A stretch of 36,619 nucleotides of DNA from Nostoc sp. T09 (GTDB taxonomy: Bacteria > Cyanobacteriota > Cyanobacteriia > Cyanobacteriales > Nostocaceae): positions 1 through 36,619 of the forward strand of contig NZ_MTAV01000126.1 of assembly GCF_002154695.1 (NCBI RefSeq). Reading direction: 5' to 3'. Numbering within the stretch: the first letter of the stretch is position 1; each line of letters opens with the position of its first letter. A model generated the notes under the pieces. It was not told where the DNA came from, ran no database searches, and saw only the letters and a program-made list of their open reading frames with translations. Below are positions 7,707-16,197 of this stretch, one piece after another. Both the position numbers and the translations under genes were made by a program.

Positions 7707-10010
7707 ATGGTAAAACCTAGGGTTCAATTAGCATCACCGCCTACGCCAATAGTGCCTGAGATTGTCGAGAAGCATCACGAGAACGTTGCTTTAGTCAAAG
7801 AACAGAATGGAAAAGTTACGTTCACCGACAACAACGGACACAACCGCAGGCAGATTACCCAAGTTGCTTACAGCATTGTTCATGTCACACGAGGAAGGAT
7901 ACGGTTTCGCGTGCCTCGGTTACGCCACGATCGAGACTATGCTCAACGTCTCCAAGCATTGCTGGAAGCAGATTCTTTAGTTATAAGTGCGCGGATCAAG
8001 CCAGCGGCGGCGTCGCTAGTTGTGACTTATCAACCTAGACAAATGTCAGAGTCCAAGATGCGATCGCATTTGATTCATCTGATCTTGACTACTAGCGATC
8101 CCACAATAGTCATCACAGTTGTAAATAAACCAGCGATTACGCAATCTTCAACCGATACAGAAAATTCCTGGCCTGGTTTACAACTTTCTGCTGTCGCTAC
8201 TGGTTTAGCGGTGCTAGGAGGGCCGTTAGGATTATCGATTCCACCAATTATGGTAGCGGGAACTATTGCTCTAGCAACCTTACCAGTTCTTCAAAGAGCA
8301 TTAGTAGGAATTACAGCACAGCGCAAACTCACGATCGACTTTTTGGATTTAATGGCGATCGCTATTACTACCGTCCAAGGTCATTTTCTCACGCCATCGC
8401 TGATGCTGAGTTTAATTGAAGTTGGGGAGAACATTCGCGATCGCACTGCTCGTTCTTCCAAACTCCAAACTTTGGATTTACTCAATTCTTTAGGGCAGTT
8501 TGTTTGGGTAGAACGCAATGGCGAGAAACAACAAATCCCTATCCAAGATGTACTGCGAGGCGATACAGTTATTGTCTATCCTGGCGAGCAAGTCCCAGTA
8601 GATGGTACTATCTTGCGGGGTAAAGCTTTGCTGGATGAGCAAAAACTCACTGGTGAATCCATGCCAGTTTTGAAAAAGAAGGGACAAACGGTTTTTGCTT
8701 CTACCTTGGTGCGCGAGGGACGGATTTATATTCAAGCTGAATGGGTAGGCAATGATACTCGTGCTGGACAGAGTATTAAATTAATCCAAGAAGCACCTGT
8801 CCACGATACGCGCATGGAAAACTATGCCACAAAAATTGCTGAAAGAGCAGTGGTGCCAACTTTGCTACTAGGAGCAGCCGTATTTGCCGCAACTCGTAAC
8901 CCAATACGGGCAGCTAGTGTACTGACTCTAGACTTTGCTACAGGTATTCGAGTATCTGTACCGACTACAGTTTTAGCAGCACTTACCTATGCAGCCAAGC
9001 ACGGCATTCTCATCCGTAGTGGACGGGCATTAGAACAGCTAGCCGCAGTTGACACGATTGTGTTTGATAAAACAGGCACTCTAACTAAAGGAGAAGTGAC
9101 TGTTATTGGTGTGGAAAGTCTCAATCCAGCAACGTCAACTACGCGAGTACTGGAATTAGCAGCAGCGGCCGAACAACGACTGACGCACCCAGTAGCCGAA
9201 GCCATAATTCGTTATGCCGAAGCTAAGAAAGTGACAATTCCCAACCGCCAGAAATGGAACTATCAACTCGGTTTGGGAGTGCAAGCAGAAATTGACGGCG
9301 AGACTGTTTACGTAGGTAGCGATCGCTTTTTACGTCAGCAAGGCATTGAAATGGCACAGCAAAATGGCCATTCCAAGCGCTCAGCTTCAATGATTTATGT
9401 AGCTAGCAACGGTCAACTTCAAGGTAAAATCAAATATAGTGACATTCTGCGTAAAGAAAGTCGGGAAGTAATTAACCAGTTATTGACAGTCGAAGGTGTA
9501 GAAGTTCATATGCTCACCGGAGACAATAGGCAAACAGCCAATACAGTGGCCGCAGAACTAGGGATACCATCGGCAAATACTCATGCCGAAGCTTTCCCCG
9601 AACAGAAAGCCGCAGTTGTTCGTGCACTACACGAACAAGGTAAGACAGTGGCATTTGTTGGGGATGGGATTAATGATTCGCCAGCTTTAGCCTACGCTGA
9701 TGTTTCCGTGTCCTTTGCCAATGGTTCGGAAATTGCCCGCGAAACCGCAGATGTAGTGCTGATGGAGAATAATTTGCATGGTTTACTAGAGGCGATCGCG
9801 ATCGCGCGCCAAGCCAAGCAATTAATTAACCAAAATACAGGTATTGTTGCTGTTCCTAACTTAGGAGCATTATTCATAGCCGTTATTTTTGGTTTAAATC
9901 CCCTAGCTGCAACCGTAGTCAACAACGGTTCAACCGTAGTCGCAGGCATCAACGGTTTGCGCCCAATTTTAAAACATTCACCAAAGAAAGCTCTACCATC
10001 GGCAAGATGA
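7707..10010 (+). CDS. Cysteine-free P1B-like P-type ATPase with N-terminal HMA-like module
   Basis: A 767-residue membrane pump. One HMA-like module lies at 53-110 (AYSIVHVTRGRIRFRVP). Membrane segments are at about 160-195, 205-235, 380-430 and 712-750. The catalytic parts are all present: LTGES 314-318 (actuator), DKTGT with phospho-acceptor D454, the SHP-like THP at 493-495, TGDN at 604-607 and GDGINDSPA 652-660. In normal P1B heavy-metal pumps the sixth membrane segment has CPC, CPH or SPC; here the equivalent place reads DFATGIRVSVPTT (409-421) with no Cys. I find no Cys anywhere in the protein. It is probably an active ATPase, but metal specificity cannot be read from the usual residues and the substrate is unknown. 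Neighbours share the same N-terminal module. Confidence 0.88.
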   Translation: MVKPRVQLASPPTPIVPEIVEKHHENVALVKEQNGKVTFTDNNGHNRRQITQVAYSIVHVTRGRIRFRVPRLRHDRDYAQRLQALLEADSLVISARIKPAAASLVVTYQPRQMSESKMRSHLIHLILTTSDPTIVITVVNKPAITQSSTDTENSWPGLQLSAVATGLAVLGGPLGLSIPPIMVAGTIALATLPVLQRALVGITAQRKLTIDFLDLMAIAITTVQGHFLTPSLMLSLIEVGENIRDRTARSSKLQTLDLLNSLGQFVWVERNGEKQQIPIQDVLRGDTVIVYPGEQVPVDGTILRGKALLDEQKLTGESMPVLKKKGQTVFASTLVREGRIYIQAEWVGNDTRAGQSIKLIQEAPVHDTRMENYATKIAERAVVPTLLLGAAVFAATRNPIRAASVLTLDFATGIRVSVPTTVLAALTYAAKHGILIRSGRALEQLAAVDTIVFDKTGTLTKGEVTVIGVESLNPATSTTRVLELAAAAEQRLTHPVAEAIIRYAEAKKVTIPNRQKWNYQLGLGVQAEIDGETVYVGSDRFLRQQGIEMAQQNGHSKRSASMIYVASNGQLQGKIKYSDILRKESREVINQLLTVEGVEVHMLTGDNRQTANTVAAELGIPSANTHAEAFPEQKAAVVRALHEQGKTVAFVGDGINDSPALAYADVSVSFANGSEIARETADVVLMENNLHGLLEAIAIARQAKQLINQNTGIVAVPNLGALFIAVIFGLNPLAATVVNNGSTVVAGINGLRPILKHSPKKALPSAR

Positions 10011-10082
10011 ACTAAATATGCTGAGTAGTCTACGGTAGAAAGCTTTCCTACAAGTTTCCACTTTACCAGAGGTAATTTAACT

Positions 10083-10391
10083 ATGGCACCTAAAATCACT
10101 GACTTTGTTGAAGACGCTGGCGCTCCCGGAATTATAGCCGGTATTGGAGCAGTATTGCTGGCACCCGTCCTCCTTCCTGTAGTAGCAGGAATTGGTAAAC
10201 CATTAGCCAAATCATTAATTAAAGGCGGAATTCTTGCTTATGAAAAGAGCAAAGGAGCCTTTGCTGAACTTGGTGAAACCTGGGAAGATATGGTAGCTGA
10301 AGCAAGGGCCGAAATTGCTGAAGATAGAGAAACACCAGCATTTGAAGCTGCTAGCACTCCGGGCGATCGCACTTTGGATAATGGTGGCTAA
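10083..10391 (+). CDS. Small DUF5132-like membrane-associated protein
   Basis: The 102-residue protein has a glycine/alanine-rich hydrophobic segment at about 13-50 (GIIAGIGAVLLAPVLLPVVAG) and a charged C-terminal helix (ETWEDMVAEARAEIAED). It resembles the DUF5132 family, which I recall as accompanying HMA_2-type proteins and P-type ATPases; that link is from memory. AGGTAA precedes the ATG. The gene lies 72 bases after the ATPase and is followed at once by a terminator hairpin. The function is unknown. Confidence 0.7.
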   Translation: MAPKITDFVEDAGAPGIIAGIGAVLLAPVLLPVVAGIGKPLAKSLIKGGILAYEKSKGAFAELGETWEDMVAEARAEIAEDRETPAFEAASTPGDRTLDNGG

Positions 10392-10403
10392 ATCTGTAAG
10401 TAG

Positions 10404-10426
10404 AGGCGCGGCGATCGCGCCTTTTG
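10404..10426 (+). terminator. Rho-independent terminator after the DUF5132-like gene
   Basis: AGGCGCG 10404-10410 and CGCGCCT 10416-10422 form a perfect 7-bp G/C-rich stem with loop GCGAT, followed by TTTT. It contains a HIP1 octamer. Confidence 0.65.
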
Positions 10427-10433
10427 TGAAAAT

Positions 10434-10501
10434 GAAACCATAGATGAACAAAGATAAACACTGATTAGTTATCTGTGTGCATCTGTGTTTATCTGTGGTT
10501 C
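10434..10501. repeat. AACCACAGATAAACAC-type inverted repeat
   Basis: AGATAAACAC 10452-10461 pairs with GTGTTTATCT 10485-10494, and the outer arms GAAACCATAGAT 10434-10445 and ATCTGTGGTTC 10491-10501 are imperfect complements. A degenerate relative lies at 5047-5094. It is probably a dispersed palindromic or miniature element; no coding capacity. Confidence 0.55.
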
Positions 10502-10540
10502 CCAATAATAACTATAGGTAAATTCGTAGGAGGGTAGTTT

Positions 10541-11131
10541 GTGAGTACAAATAATTATGGCAATCTCACCCAAATGCCGAAAATAATAGAGCAAACAGCT
10601 ATAAATAGGCCATCTAAACTTATATCTACCAAAATAATTAGTGATACTCCAGGGCGATTGAGGCTGAGAATTGCACCAGGCGATCGCCAAGCTGGGAAAA
10701 TGCAAAAAATTGCCAATTTACTAGAAGCACAACCTAACGTTAGTCAAGTAAGAACCAATATTGATCGCGGTAGTATTCTCATCAATCATGATCGCGGTGA
10801 TGACAGTTTAGAAAACGTCCTAAGTACACTCAAGGATCTAGGAATTATCTTTGCCGATATTAGTCAGGGTAGCACTGAAGCATCCGCAGGCGTCTCAAAT
10901 GCAGTAGTTGATTTAAATAAACGAGTACAACAAGCAACAAACGGTGCTATGGATCTGCGCTTTTTATTTCCCTTAGGGCTGAGTATCCTTTCCGTCAGGC
11001 AATTGCTGATTAAAGGTCTGCAATTTGAAACGATTCCTTGGTATGTTTTGGGATGGTATGCCTTCGACAGTTTTATCAAATTGAATACTAGCAGACAACC
11101 ACAAACCAACAGCGAGTATGGGAAATCATAA
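10541..11131 (+). CDS. Single HMA-like module with C-terminal hydrophobic helices
   Basis: The 196-residue protein has a module at about 28-100 (TKIISDTPGRLRLRIAP, KMQKIANLLEAQPNVSQV, GSILINHD) and two hydrophobic stretches at about 142-158 and 164-178, so it is probably membrane-attached. It contains no cysteine. Start GTG 10541 is supported by AGGAGG seven bases upstream. It is the sixth copy of the module in the cluster and its last member. As it comes after a terminator and a repeat, it may have its own promoter. The function is unknown; the shared module suggests the four proteins work with the ATPase. Confidence 0.72.
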   Translation: MSTNNYGNLTQMPKIIEQTAINRPSKLISTKIISDTPGRLRLRIAPGDRQAGKMQKIANLLEAQPNVSQVRTNIDRGSILINHDRGDDSLENVLSTLKDLGIIFADISQGSTEASAGVSNAVVDLNKRVQQATNGAMDLRFLFPLGLSILSVRQLLIKGLQFETIPWYVLGWYAFDSFIKLNTSRQPQTNSEYGKS

Positions 11132-11185
11132 CCAGCCTATGCAGATATTTGAGGCTAATAAGGATGATTTCCCACACTAAAAGGC

Positions 11186-11626
11186 CTACGGAATAAAAAT
11201 CCGACCTGCTCCCATGTAGTTTTCGAGATCAAACAGGATTTCGATGAGACGAGTGACACATCTTTCCCGATAGCTACGCTCATCAAAACGATCGGGGTTT
11301 CCAATTGTGAAGATTGGTAGGGAATTAGTTGTATTCTCCTCGCGCATTGTTTGCTCTAAAGAGTCAGATCCTTTCATGTTTCGATTCGCTGTAATCAAGA
11401 TCATCTGGTTTGTTTGCGCAAATCGCCAAACGACACGTAGACGCGTTGGCGAAGCCTCTCGAAGAGAAGCGGCTTGTCGTTAGACATCATCACTATCCAT
11501 TGGTAACCCGACCTCTTCAAACGTAAAGAAACGAATTGGTAATAGGTCAAGCCAACCTTCAGCCGAAAGAGTTCCCCAGAATAGAACAGCATCACCTGTC
11601 AAGTTGTAGTCGATCAAGAAGTTCAT
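11186..11626 (-). pseudogene. PIN-like (DUF5615-type) toxin gene interrupted by a 51-bp repeat
   Basis: The intact protein would start MNFLIDYNLTGDAVLFWG (ATG 11626, overlapping the upstream antitoxin stop as ATGA), run to MDSDDV, and continue VWRFAQTNQMILITANRNM, GSDSLEQ and so on to 11186, about 129 residues. Between V (GTC 11485-11483) and the next V codon lies a 51-base insert (11482-11432) whose first codon is TAA. The insert keeps the frame, so that TAA is the only stop. Translation should give a 48-residue fragment. The family (acidic PIN-like nuclease fold paired with DUF433 antitoxins) is recognised from the pairing and the LITANRNMKG motif. The toxin is probably inactive unless the stop is bypassed. 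Confidence 0.75.
11432..11482 (-). repeat. 51-bp dispersed repeat inserted in the toxin gene
   Basis: On the minus strand the core reads CTTCTCTTCGAGAGGCTTCG then CCAACGCG. This closely matches TTCTCTGCGAGAGGCTTC and GCCAACGCG in the repeat at 30571-30625. GTC is present at both junctions (11485-11483 and 11434-11432), consistent with a 3-base target duplication. Removing 51 bases restores one uninterrupted frame. Confidence 0.7.
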
Positions 11627-11997
11627 GATTGGGATTCAATGCGCTTTTTCCAGGCTTGGAGTTTTGCGCGAAGAGCTTCCTGACCTGGCTTGGGAGGTAT
11701 GGCTGCGATCTTGGCAAACCGTTCGCGGTTTTGCTCTTCCCAATATTGACGAATTTCCTCTGCTGTTTGAAGAAATTCCTGATACTCTGCTTCGACTTCA
11801 TCGCCATGCGACGCAATGTAGTTTAGCGCCGAGTTGACCTGCTCATCATTCAAAGACAGTTTTTCGCGAATCAACCTGGATGGGTATTGAGCTTTCAAAT
11901 AATCCATCACATCATAAATAGTGATGCGTGTACCTGCGATCATTAGTCCACGTTCTGTACGAATGATGCCTGTTTGTCCATTCGATGCCAGAGTCAT
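11623..11997 (-). CDS. DUF433-family antitoxin-like protein
   Basis: The 124-residue protein has the DUF433 N-terminus: RTERGLMIAGTRITIYDVMD (residues about 13-32) followed by LSLNDEQVNSALNYIASH, a small DNA-binding helix-turn-helix fold usual in antitoxins of PIN-like toxins. The C-terminal half is charged and helical (EEIRQYWEEQNRERFAK) and may wrap the toxin. Its stop overlaps the toxin start by ATGA, the normal translational coupling of such pairs. A good ribosome binding site (GGAGG, at 12005-12009) precedes the ATG. As the partner toxin is interrupted, this may be an orphan antitoxin. Confidence 0.8.
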   Translation of the reverse strand: MTLASNGQTGIIRTERGLMIAGTRITIYDVMDYLKAQYPSRLIREKLSLNDEQVNSALNYIASHGDEVEAEYQEFLQTAEEIRQYWEEQNRERFAKIAAIPPKPGQEALRAKLQAWKKRIESQS

Positions 11998-12194
11998 CCC
12001 TTTACCTCCTGGAAGATTGACTCTATATTACCCTGCACATATTGAAGTTTAAGTTTTAAGCAAAAGTAATTTGCGGCTTCTCGTGCTTGCCGCAACAAAT
12101 AATTTTCCTAAACTGAACTTTATTAGCATATATCTATCTAAGTAACATAGTTTTTGATGCTGGGTTATTGCATCTTCTTCAGCAGTAAGGAACT

Positions 12195-13268
12195 ATGAAA
12201 AAACTGATTAACAAGCCAGAAGACTTTGTGCGGGAAAGTTTAGAAGGTATGGCGGCGGCTCATGCGGATTTAATCCAGGTGAGTTACGATCCCACCTTTG
12301 TTTATCGAGCCGATGCACCTATACAGGGGAAAGTCGCAATTATTTCTGGTGGTGGTAGCGGACATGAGCCGATGCACGCTGGTTTTGTTGGTAGGGGAAT
12401 GCTTGATGCAGCTTGTCCAGGAGAGGTGTTCACTTCACCTACCCCTGATCAAATGCTAGCAGCAGCCAAGCAAGTCAATGGTGGGGCTGGTATCCTTTAT
12501 ATCGTCAAAAACTACAGTGGCGATGTGATGAACTTTGAGATGGCAACGGAATTGGCTCAAAGTGAAGGTATCCGCGTGCTGAATATCTTGATTGATGATG
12601 ATGTGGCAGTCAAAGATAGCCTTTATACTCAAGGACGGCGGGGCGTGGGCACAACGGTACTAGCAGAAAAAATTTGTGGCGCAGCAGCAGAGCAAGGTTA
12701 TGATTTGCGGAAAATAGCAGATTTGTGCCGTCGGGTTAATTTGCATGGGCGGAGTATGGGAATTGCTTTGAGTTCTTGCACAGTACCAGCTAAAGGTACA
12801 CCAACATTTGCATTAGGCGATCGCGAATTAGAAATTGGTATTGGGATTCATGGTGAACCTGGTAGGGAACGCATTGCTTTACAAACAGTAGATGAGATTA
12901 CCGAGAGTTTGGCGCGAGCAATTATTGAGGATATAGGCTATAGCCGCACAGTGCGGGAGTGGGATGAAGTCCAAGGGGAATGGGTAGATATAGAACTGAT
13001 AGATCCACCATTACAAACAGGCGATCGCTTGTTAGCTTTTGTTAATAGTATGGGTGGTACTCCTATTTCGGAACTGTATCTTGTCTATCGCAAACTGGCC
13101 CAAATCTGCGAACAAAATGGATTGCAAATTGTTCGCAATCTCATTGGTCCTTACATCACATCTTTGGAAATGCAAGGATGTTCAATTACCCTGTTGAAGC
13201 TAGATGATGAAATGCTACGGCTCTGGGATGCTCCAGTCAAAACGCCGAGCTTACGTTGGGGCTTTTAA
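12195..13268 (+). CDS. dhaK: Dihydroxyacetone kinase, substrate-binding subunit DhaK
   Basis: Binds dihydroxyacetone covalently through a histidine so that DhaL can phosphorylate it. The 357-residue protein starts [18 protein letters not shown] and has the substrate loop [20 protein letters not shown] (51-70), [12 protein letters not shown] (106-117) and the hemiaminal histidine H219 in GIGIHGEPG. The length matches stand-alone DhaK of PTS-type systems. An AAGGA-type site precedes ATG 12195. The partner gene dhaL is on the same strand at 15436, but an opposite-strand gene lies between them. Whether the phosphoryl donor is a PTS protein (DhaM) or ATP cannot be read here; no DhaM gene is in the window. 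Confidence 0.95.
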   Translation: MKKLINKPEDFVRESLEGMAAAHADLIQVSYDPTFVYRADAPIQGKVAIISGGGSGHEPMHAGFVGRGMLDAACPGEVFTSPTPDQMLAAAKQVNGGAGILYIVKNYSGDVMNFEMATELAQSEGIRVLNILIDDDVAVKDSLYTQGRRGVGTTVLAEKICGAAAEQGYDLRKIADLCRRVNLHGRSMGIALSSCTVPAKGTPTFALGDRELEIGIGIHGEPGRERIALQTVDEITESLARAIIEDIGYSRTVREWDEVQGEWVDIELIDPPLQTGDRLLAFVNSMGGTPISELYLVYRKLAQICEQNGLQIVRNLIGPYITSLEMQGCSITLLKLDDEMLRLWDAPVKTPSLRWGF

Positions 13269-13278
13269 CCCAATTTAA

Positions 13279-15303
13279 TTACTTTGGTAGCTTGTCAAAA
13301 CCTGTATACAACAACATAACTACTCCGTTAGCGGTTGCTCTGCCAGGAATCTTGGCTCTAGTCATTGTTTTGGTAGTATTGCCGCGTGTTTCTTCAACCC
13401 AGATTTGATACGTATCTTGATCAAAAACTGCCTCAGCAACGCCAGCGAAAGAGCAAGAAGAATTGACAATCCGAAAGAGCGGATCTTTTGGATCTTGCTT
13501 ACCAGCAGCATAAATTAAACCACCGAGAAGTTCAGTTAAGCCGCCGTTGATGGTTTCAATTTTTGTTTTACCCTGCTCTGTCTTAAAACCAAGAATCCAA
13601 AGTTTAGCACCACTATTAACTATGTTAGTTTCAGCATTTCCTTCAGGATTTAGCTGGCGTGCCCAAATGTGCTGAGCCGGGTTGAGGAATCTCAGTTTGC
13701 CCATGACAGCATCATCAATAAATAGATCTCCATTTCCTTTGCTTTCTAAGTCAAGATGCGTAACACTACGGTAAACAACAGTACGATTAGAAACGTCTAT
13801 CCATTTCAATTTTGAGCCAAATCCAACAAAAAAGTTTTCAATAATCAAGGTTGGTTGGGTGCCTTTTTCTGCAACGATCTCGCCATTACCTTCAATCCAT
13901 CCCTGCGTTCCTGTAAATCTTCGCACTTTACCTCTGAGTCGCAGAGAGCCATTAATTGTAAATGTCCCAGTTTGTGGCACTAATACTGTGGTTGCACCAG
14001 AATCGATTGCTGCTTGGAAAGCATCTGTATCATCTTTTTGATCGTTTGGTTTTGCGCCAAACTTCTCGACGCTGACCCAGGTTTTTGGGTTACCCCAAGC
14101 TAGCTTAGGAAATTGCTTAATCGGCAGTTGCAGCGATGCCTTCTGCAACCCCTTTGATCTCCGCTTTGGTGAAGGAAAAGCGGAAACAATAGGGTGAGAC
14201 GTAAATTCATTGATTACAGCGTTGTTGAGAGTCTTCGTGGCATTTCGCGCATTACTGGAGAGAACGTTTTTGTAGCCAGAAGATACTACATTTCTGGCAT
14301 AGATGAACCCAACAGAAGTAATTGCTGAGAGAGTTTTTGCTTTACCACGACCGATGAGTTTGGCATTCACCAGCGTTAATGTACTTCCTGGATCGTTACC
14401 TTCATTAGGATTTCTGCCGTTGATAATTGCTGGCACTGAATTAAAACTACTAAAACCCTCAAGGCTGATTACTTGCCCGCCATTGTAGATACCTGCTCGT
14501 TTCTGTTCGCGTACTGTGATGTTCTGCAACGAAACGCCGTTAATACTGTTGTTCGTCAGTATCCCGTTATCGAATCCGACAATCTCAACATCTTCCACCA
14601 GCAAGGGGCCAACTTCACCATGAGTTAGTGCTAGACCAGTTGTTCCCTGCCTGTCAGCAGAGATAATTTTAACGCTACGTACTGCTCCTTGATTATTAGC
14701 GGCAAAATTTAGTCCTTCTGCTCCAGGATTACTCTTGCCAACATTGATAGTGAGATTCCTCACTGAATTATCGAAGCGTTGTGCTACCAGACTCGCCTTG
14801 AAATCTTCAGACTTGGGATTGATATCTGGGTCAAAACCTGTCGAGATAACTGGTCTAGGCTGCTTAGAGTTTTGGAAGTTGGGAGATTTATCCTGGAGTT
14901 GAATAATTACACCATCTTTACTTTGCCCTTGCAAAATTGTTCGCCTGTAGTCGGAGCGATAACGCTCACCTGTGGGCCAATGTAGAGAATTAGAGATGTT
15001 ATACACACCATTGGGTAGATAGATAAATCGTCCCCCACTGGGAAACTTACTCAGTGCTTTTTGAATAGCCTGGGTATCATCCTGACCATCATTGGGTATA
15101 GCCCCAAATTCTGGTGAAGTTACATTGATGACACTTGCATTCTGTGGATAAATAATTTCCTCTTGAGGTTTTGCACTGACAGCACCAAGAGCGACAATCT
15201 GATTTTCACTATTTTTGCTAGGGTCAACGCAAGTAGTAGTTAGGAAAGCTATTAAGAATAATAGAGGGAGTAGTTTTAAGACTAATGCCCGAGAACGGAT
15301 CAT
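13279..15303 (-). CDS. Secreted pectate-lyase-fold (right-handed beta-helix) protein
   Basis: A 674-residue exported protein with two pectate-lyase-superfamily repeats, each opening with the typical motif: SPEFGAIPNDGQDDTQAIQ at about 63-81 and VEKFGAKPNDQKDDTDAFQ at about 408-426. Long beta-helix stretches follow each (ISLEGFSSFNS, LTLVNAKLIGRG, LWILGFKTEQGK). The N-terminus has a hydrophobic signal (LLPLLFLIAF) ending in TTTC at residue 25, so it may be a lipoprotein, though the lipobox is weak. Proteins of this architecture act on or bind polysaccharides. The substrate is unknown and I do not see a certain catalytic set. It lies in reverse between dhaK (ends 11 bases away) and dhaL, suggesting insertion into an older dhaKL operon. 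Confidence 0.8.
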   Translation of the reverse strand: MIRSRALVLKLLPLLFLIAFLTTTCVDPSKNSENQIVALGAVSAKPQEEIIYPQNASVINVTSPEFGAIPNDGQDDTQAIQKALSKFPSGGRFIYLPNGVYNISNSLHWPTGERYRSDYRRTILQGQSKDGVIIQLQDKSPNFQNSKQPRPVISTGFDPDINPKSEDFKASLVAQRFDNSVRNLTINVGKSNPGAEGLNFAANNQGAVRSVKIISADRQGTTGLALTHGEVGPLLVEDVEIVGFDNGILTNNSINGVSLQNITVREQKRAGIYNGGQVISLEGFSSFNSVPAIINGRNPNEGNDPGSTLTLVNAKLIGRGKAKTLSAITSVGFIYARNVVSSGYKNVLSSNARNATKTLNNAVINEFTSHPIVSAFPSPKRRSKGLQKASLQLPIKQFPKLAWGNPKTWVSVEKFGAKPNDQKDDTDAFQAAIDSGATTVLVPQTGTFTINGSLRLRGKVRRFTGTQGWIEGNGEIVAEKGTQPTLIIENFFVGFGSKLKWIDVSNRTVVYRSVTHLDLESKGNGDLFIDDAVMGKLRFLNPAQHIWARQLNPEGNAETNIVNSGAKLWILGFKTEQGKTKIETINGGLTELLGGLIYAAGKQDPKDPLFRIVNSSCSFAGVAEAVFDQDTYQIWVEETRGNTTKTMTRAKIPGRATANGVVMLLYTGFDKLPK

Positions 15304-15435
15304 AAACGCATATTCCCTTGGCTAATTTTTACTTCCTACTCTTACACGAACTAAACAAACGTAGCCGTAAAAATTCGGATATATTGCTACGATACCTTGG
15401 CCAATATTACCAAACTTAGGGATAAGAGGTTACAT

Positions 15436-16065
15436 ATGGTAAGTAAAGAGCAGATTTTGCAATGGTTACAAGCATTTGCTGCCGAAATAGCGCAAAATAA
15501 AGAATATTTGACTGAATTAGATGCAGCGATCGGTGATGCTGACCACGGTATTAATATGGATCGCGGTTTCAAAAAAGTGATTAGTCAGTTACCAAGTGTC
15601 GCAGACAAGGACATCGGCAGTATTTTAAAAGCAGTCAGTATGACCTTGATTTCTAGTATTGGGGGTGCGAGTGGTCCTCTTTATGGGACATGGTTTTTGC
15701 GAGCTAGTGCAGATGTAACTGACAAGCAAGAACTGACTGAGCAGGATTTGCAAAGATTACTTCAGTCTGGTTTGAATGGTGTGCTTCAGCGTGGTAAGGC
15801 GCAACTGGGAGATAAGACAATGGTGGATGCCCTATCTCCAGCAGTGGTGGCGTTTGAACAGGCTGTGATTGGGGGTAAAGGCACAGTGACAGCTTTGCAG
15901 CAAGCAGTAGTAGCCGCTGAACAGGGGATGAAAGATACAACACCAATGTTAGCGAAGAAGGGACGAGCCAGCTATTTGGGAGAGCGGAGTATCGGGCATC
16001 AAGATCCAGGGGCTACTTCTGCTTATTTAATGTTGAAGTGTTTGTTGACAGTAGTACAAAGTTAA
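15436..16065 (+). CDS. dhaL: Dihydroxyacetone kinase, nucleotide-binding subunit DhaL
   Basis: Carries the nucleotide and transfers phosphate to dihydroxyacetone bound by DhaK. The 209-residue protein contains the magnesium-binding aspartates D29, D34 and D36 in ELDAAIGDADHGINMDRGF, the nucleotide loop SSIGGASGPLYGT, and the C-terminal YLGERSIGHQDPGATSAYLM. ATG 15436 is chosen over the upstream TTG 15397 because AGAGG (15425-15429) precedes it with 6 bases between, and because DhaL proteins begin close to the KEQILQWL helix. It is separated from dhaK by the reverse-strand beta-helix gene and so needs its own promoter, probably in 15304-15430. Confidence 0.95.
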   Translation: MVSKEQILQWLQAFAAEIAQNKEYLTELDAAIGDADHGINMDRGFKKVISQLPSVADKDIGSILKAVSMTLISSIGGASGPLYGTWFLRASADVTDKQELTEQDLQRLLQSGLNGVLQRGKAQLGDKTMVDALSPAVVAFEQAVIGGKGTVTALQQAVVAAEQGMKDTTPMLAKKGRASYLGERSIGHQDPGATSAYLMLKCLLTVVQS

Positions 16066-16167
16066 AAAGTCATTTGTCATTAGTTATTGGTCAAGCATTT
16101 CTTCTCCCTGCTCTTTTGTCCCCCTTGTCCTCAGGCTATCCCCTTGTCTCAACAATTAAAATTTTCT

Positions 16168-16191
16168 AGAGACGTTACATCTAACGTCTCT
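16168..16191. terminator. Bidirectional terminator between dhaL and the amidase gene
   Basis: AGAGACGTTA 16168-16177 and TAACGTCTCT 16182-16191 form a perfect 10-bp stem with a 4-base loop. It sits between two convergent genes; on the minus strand it is followed by AGAAAATTTT. Confidence 0.7.
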
Positions 16192-16197
16192 TATTGA

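Noticed and set aside
9692-10210. Minus-strand frame of 172 codons across the ATPase 3' end and the DUF5132-like gene
   Set aside because: It overlaps two better supported plus-strand genes and has no recognisable product.
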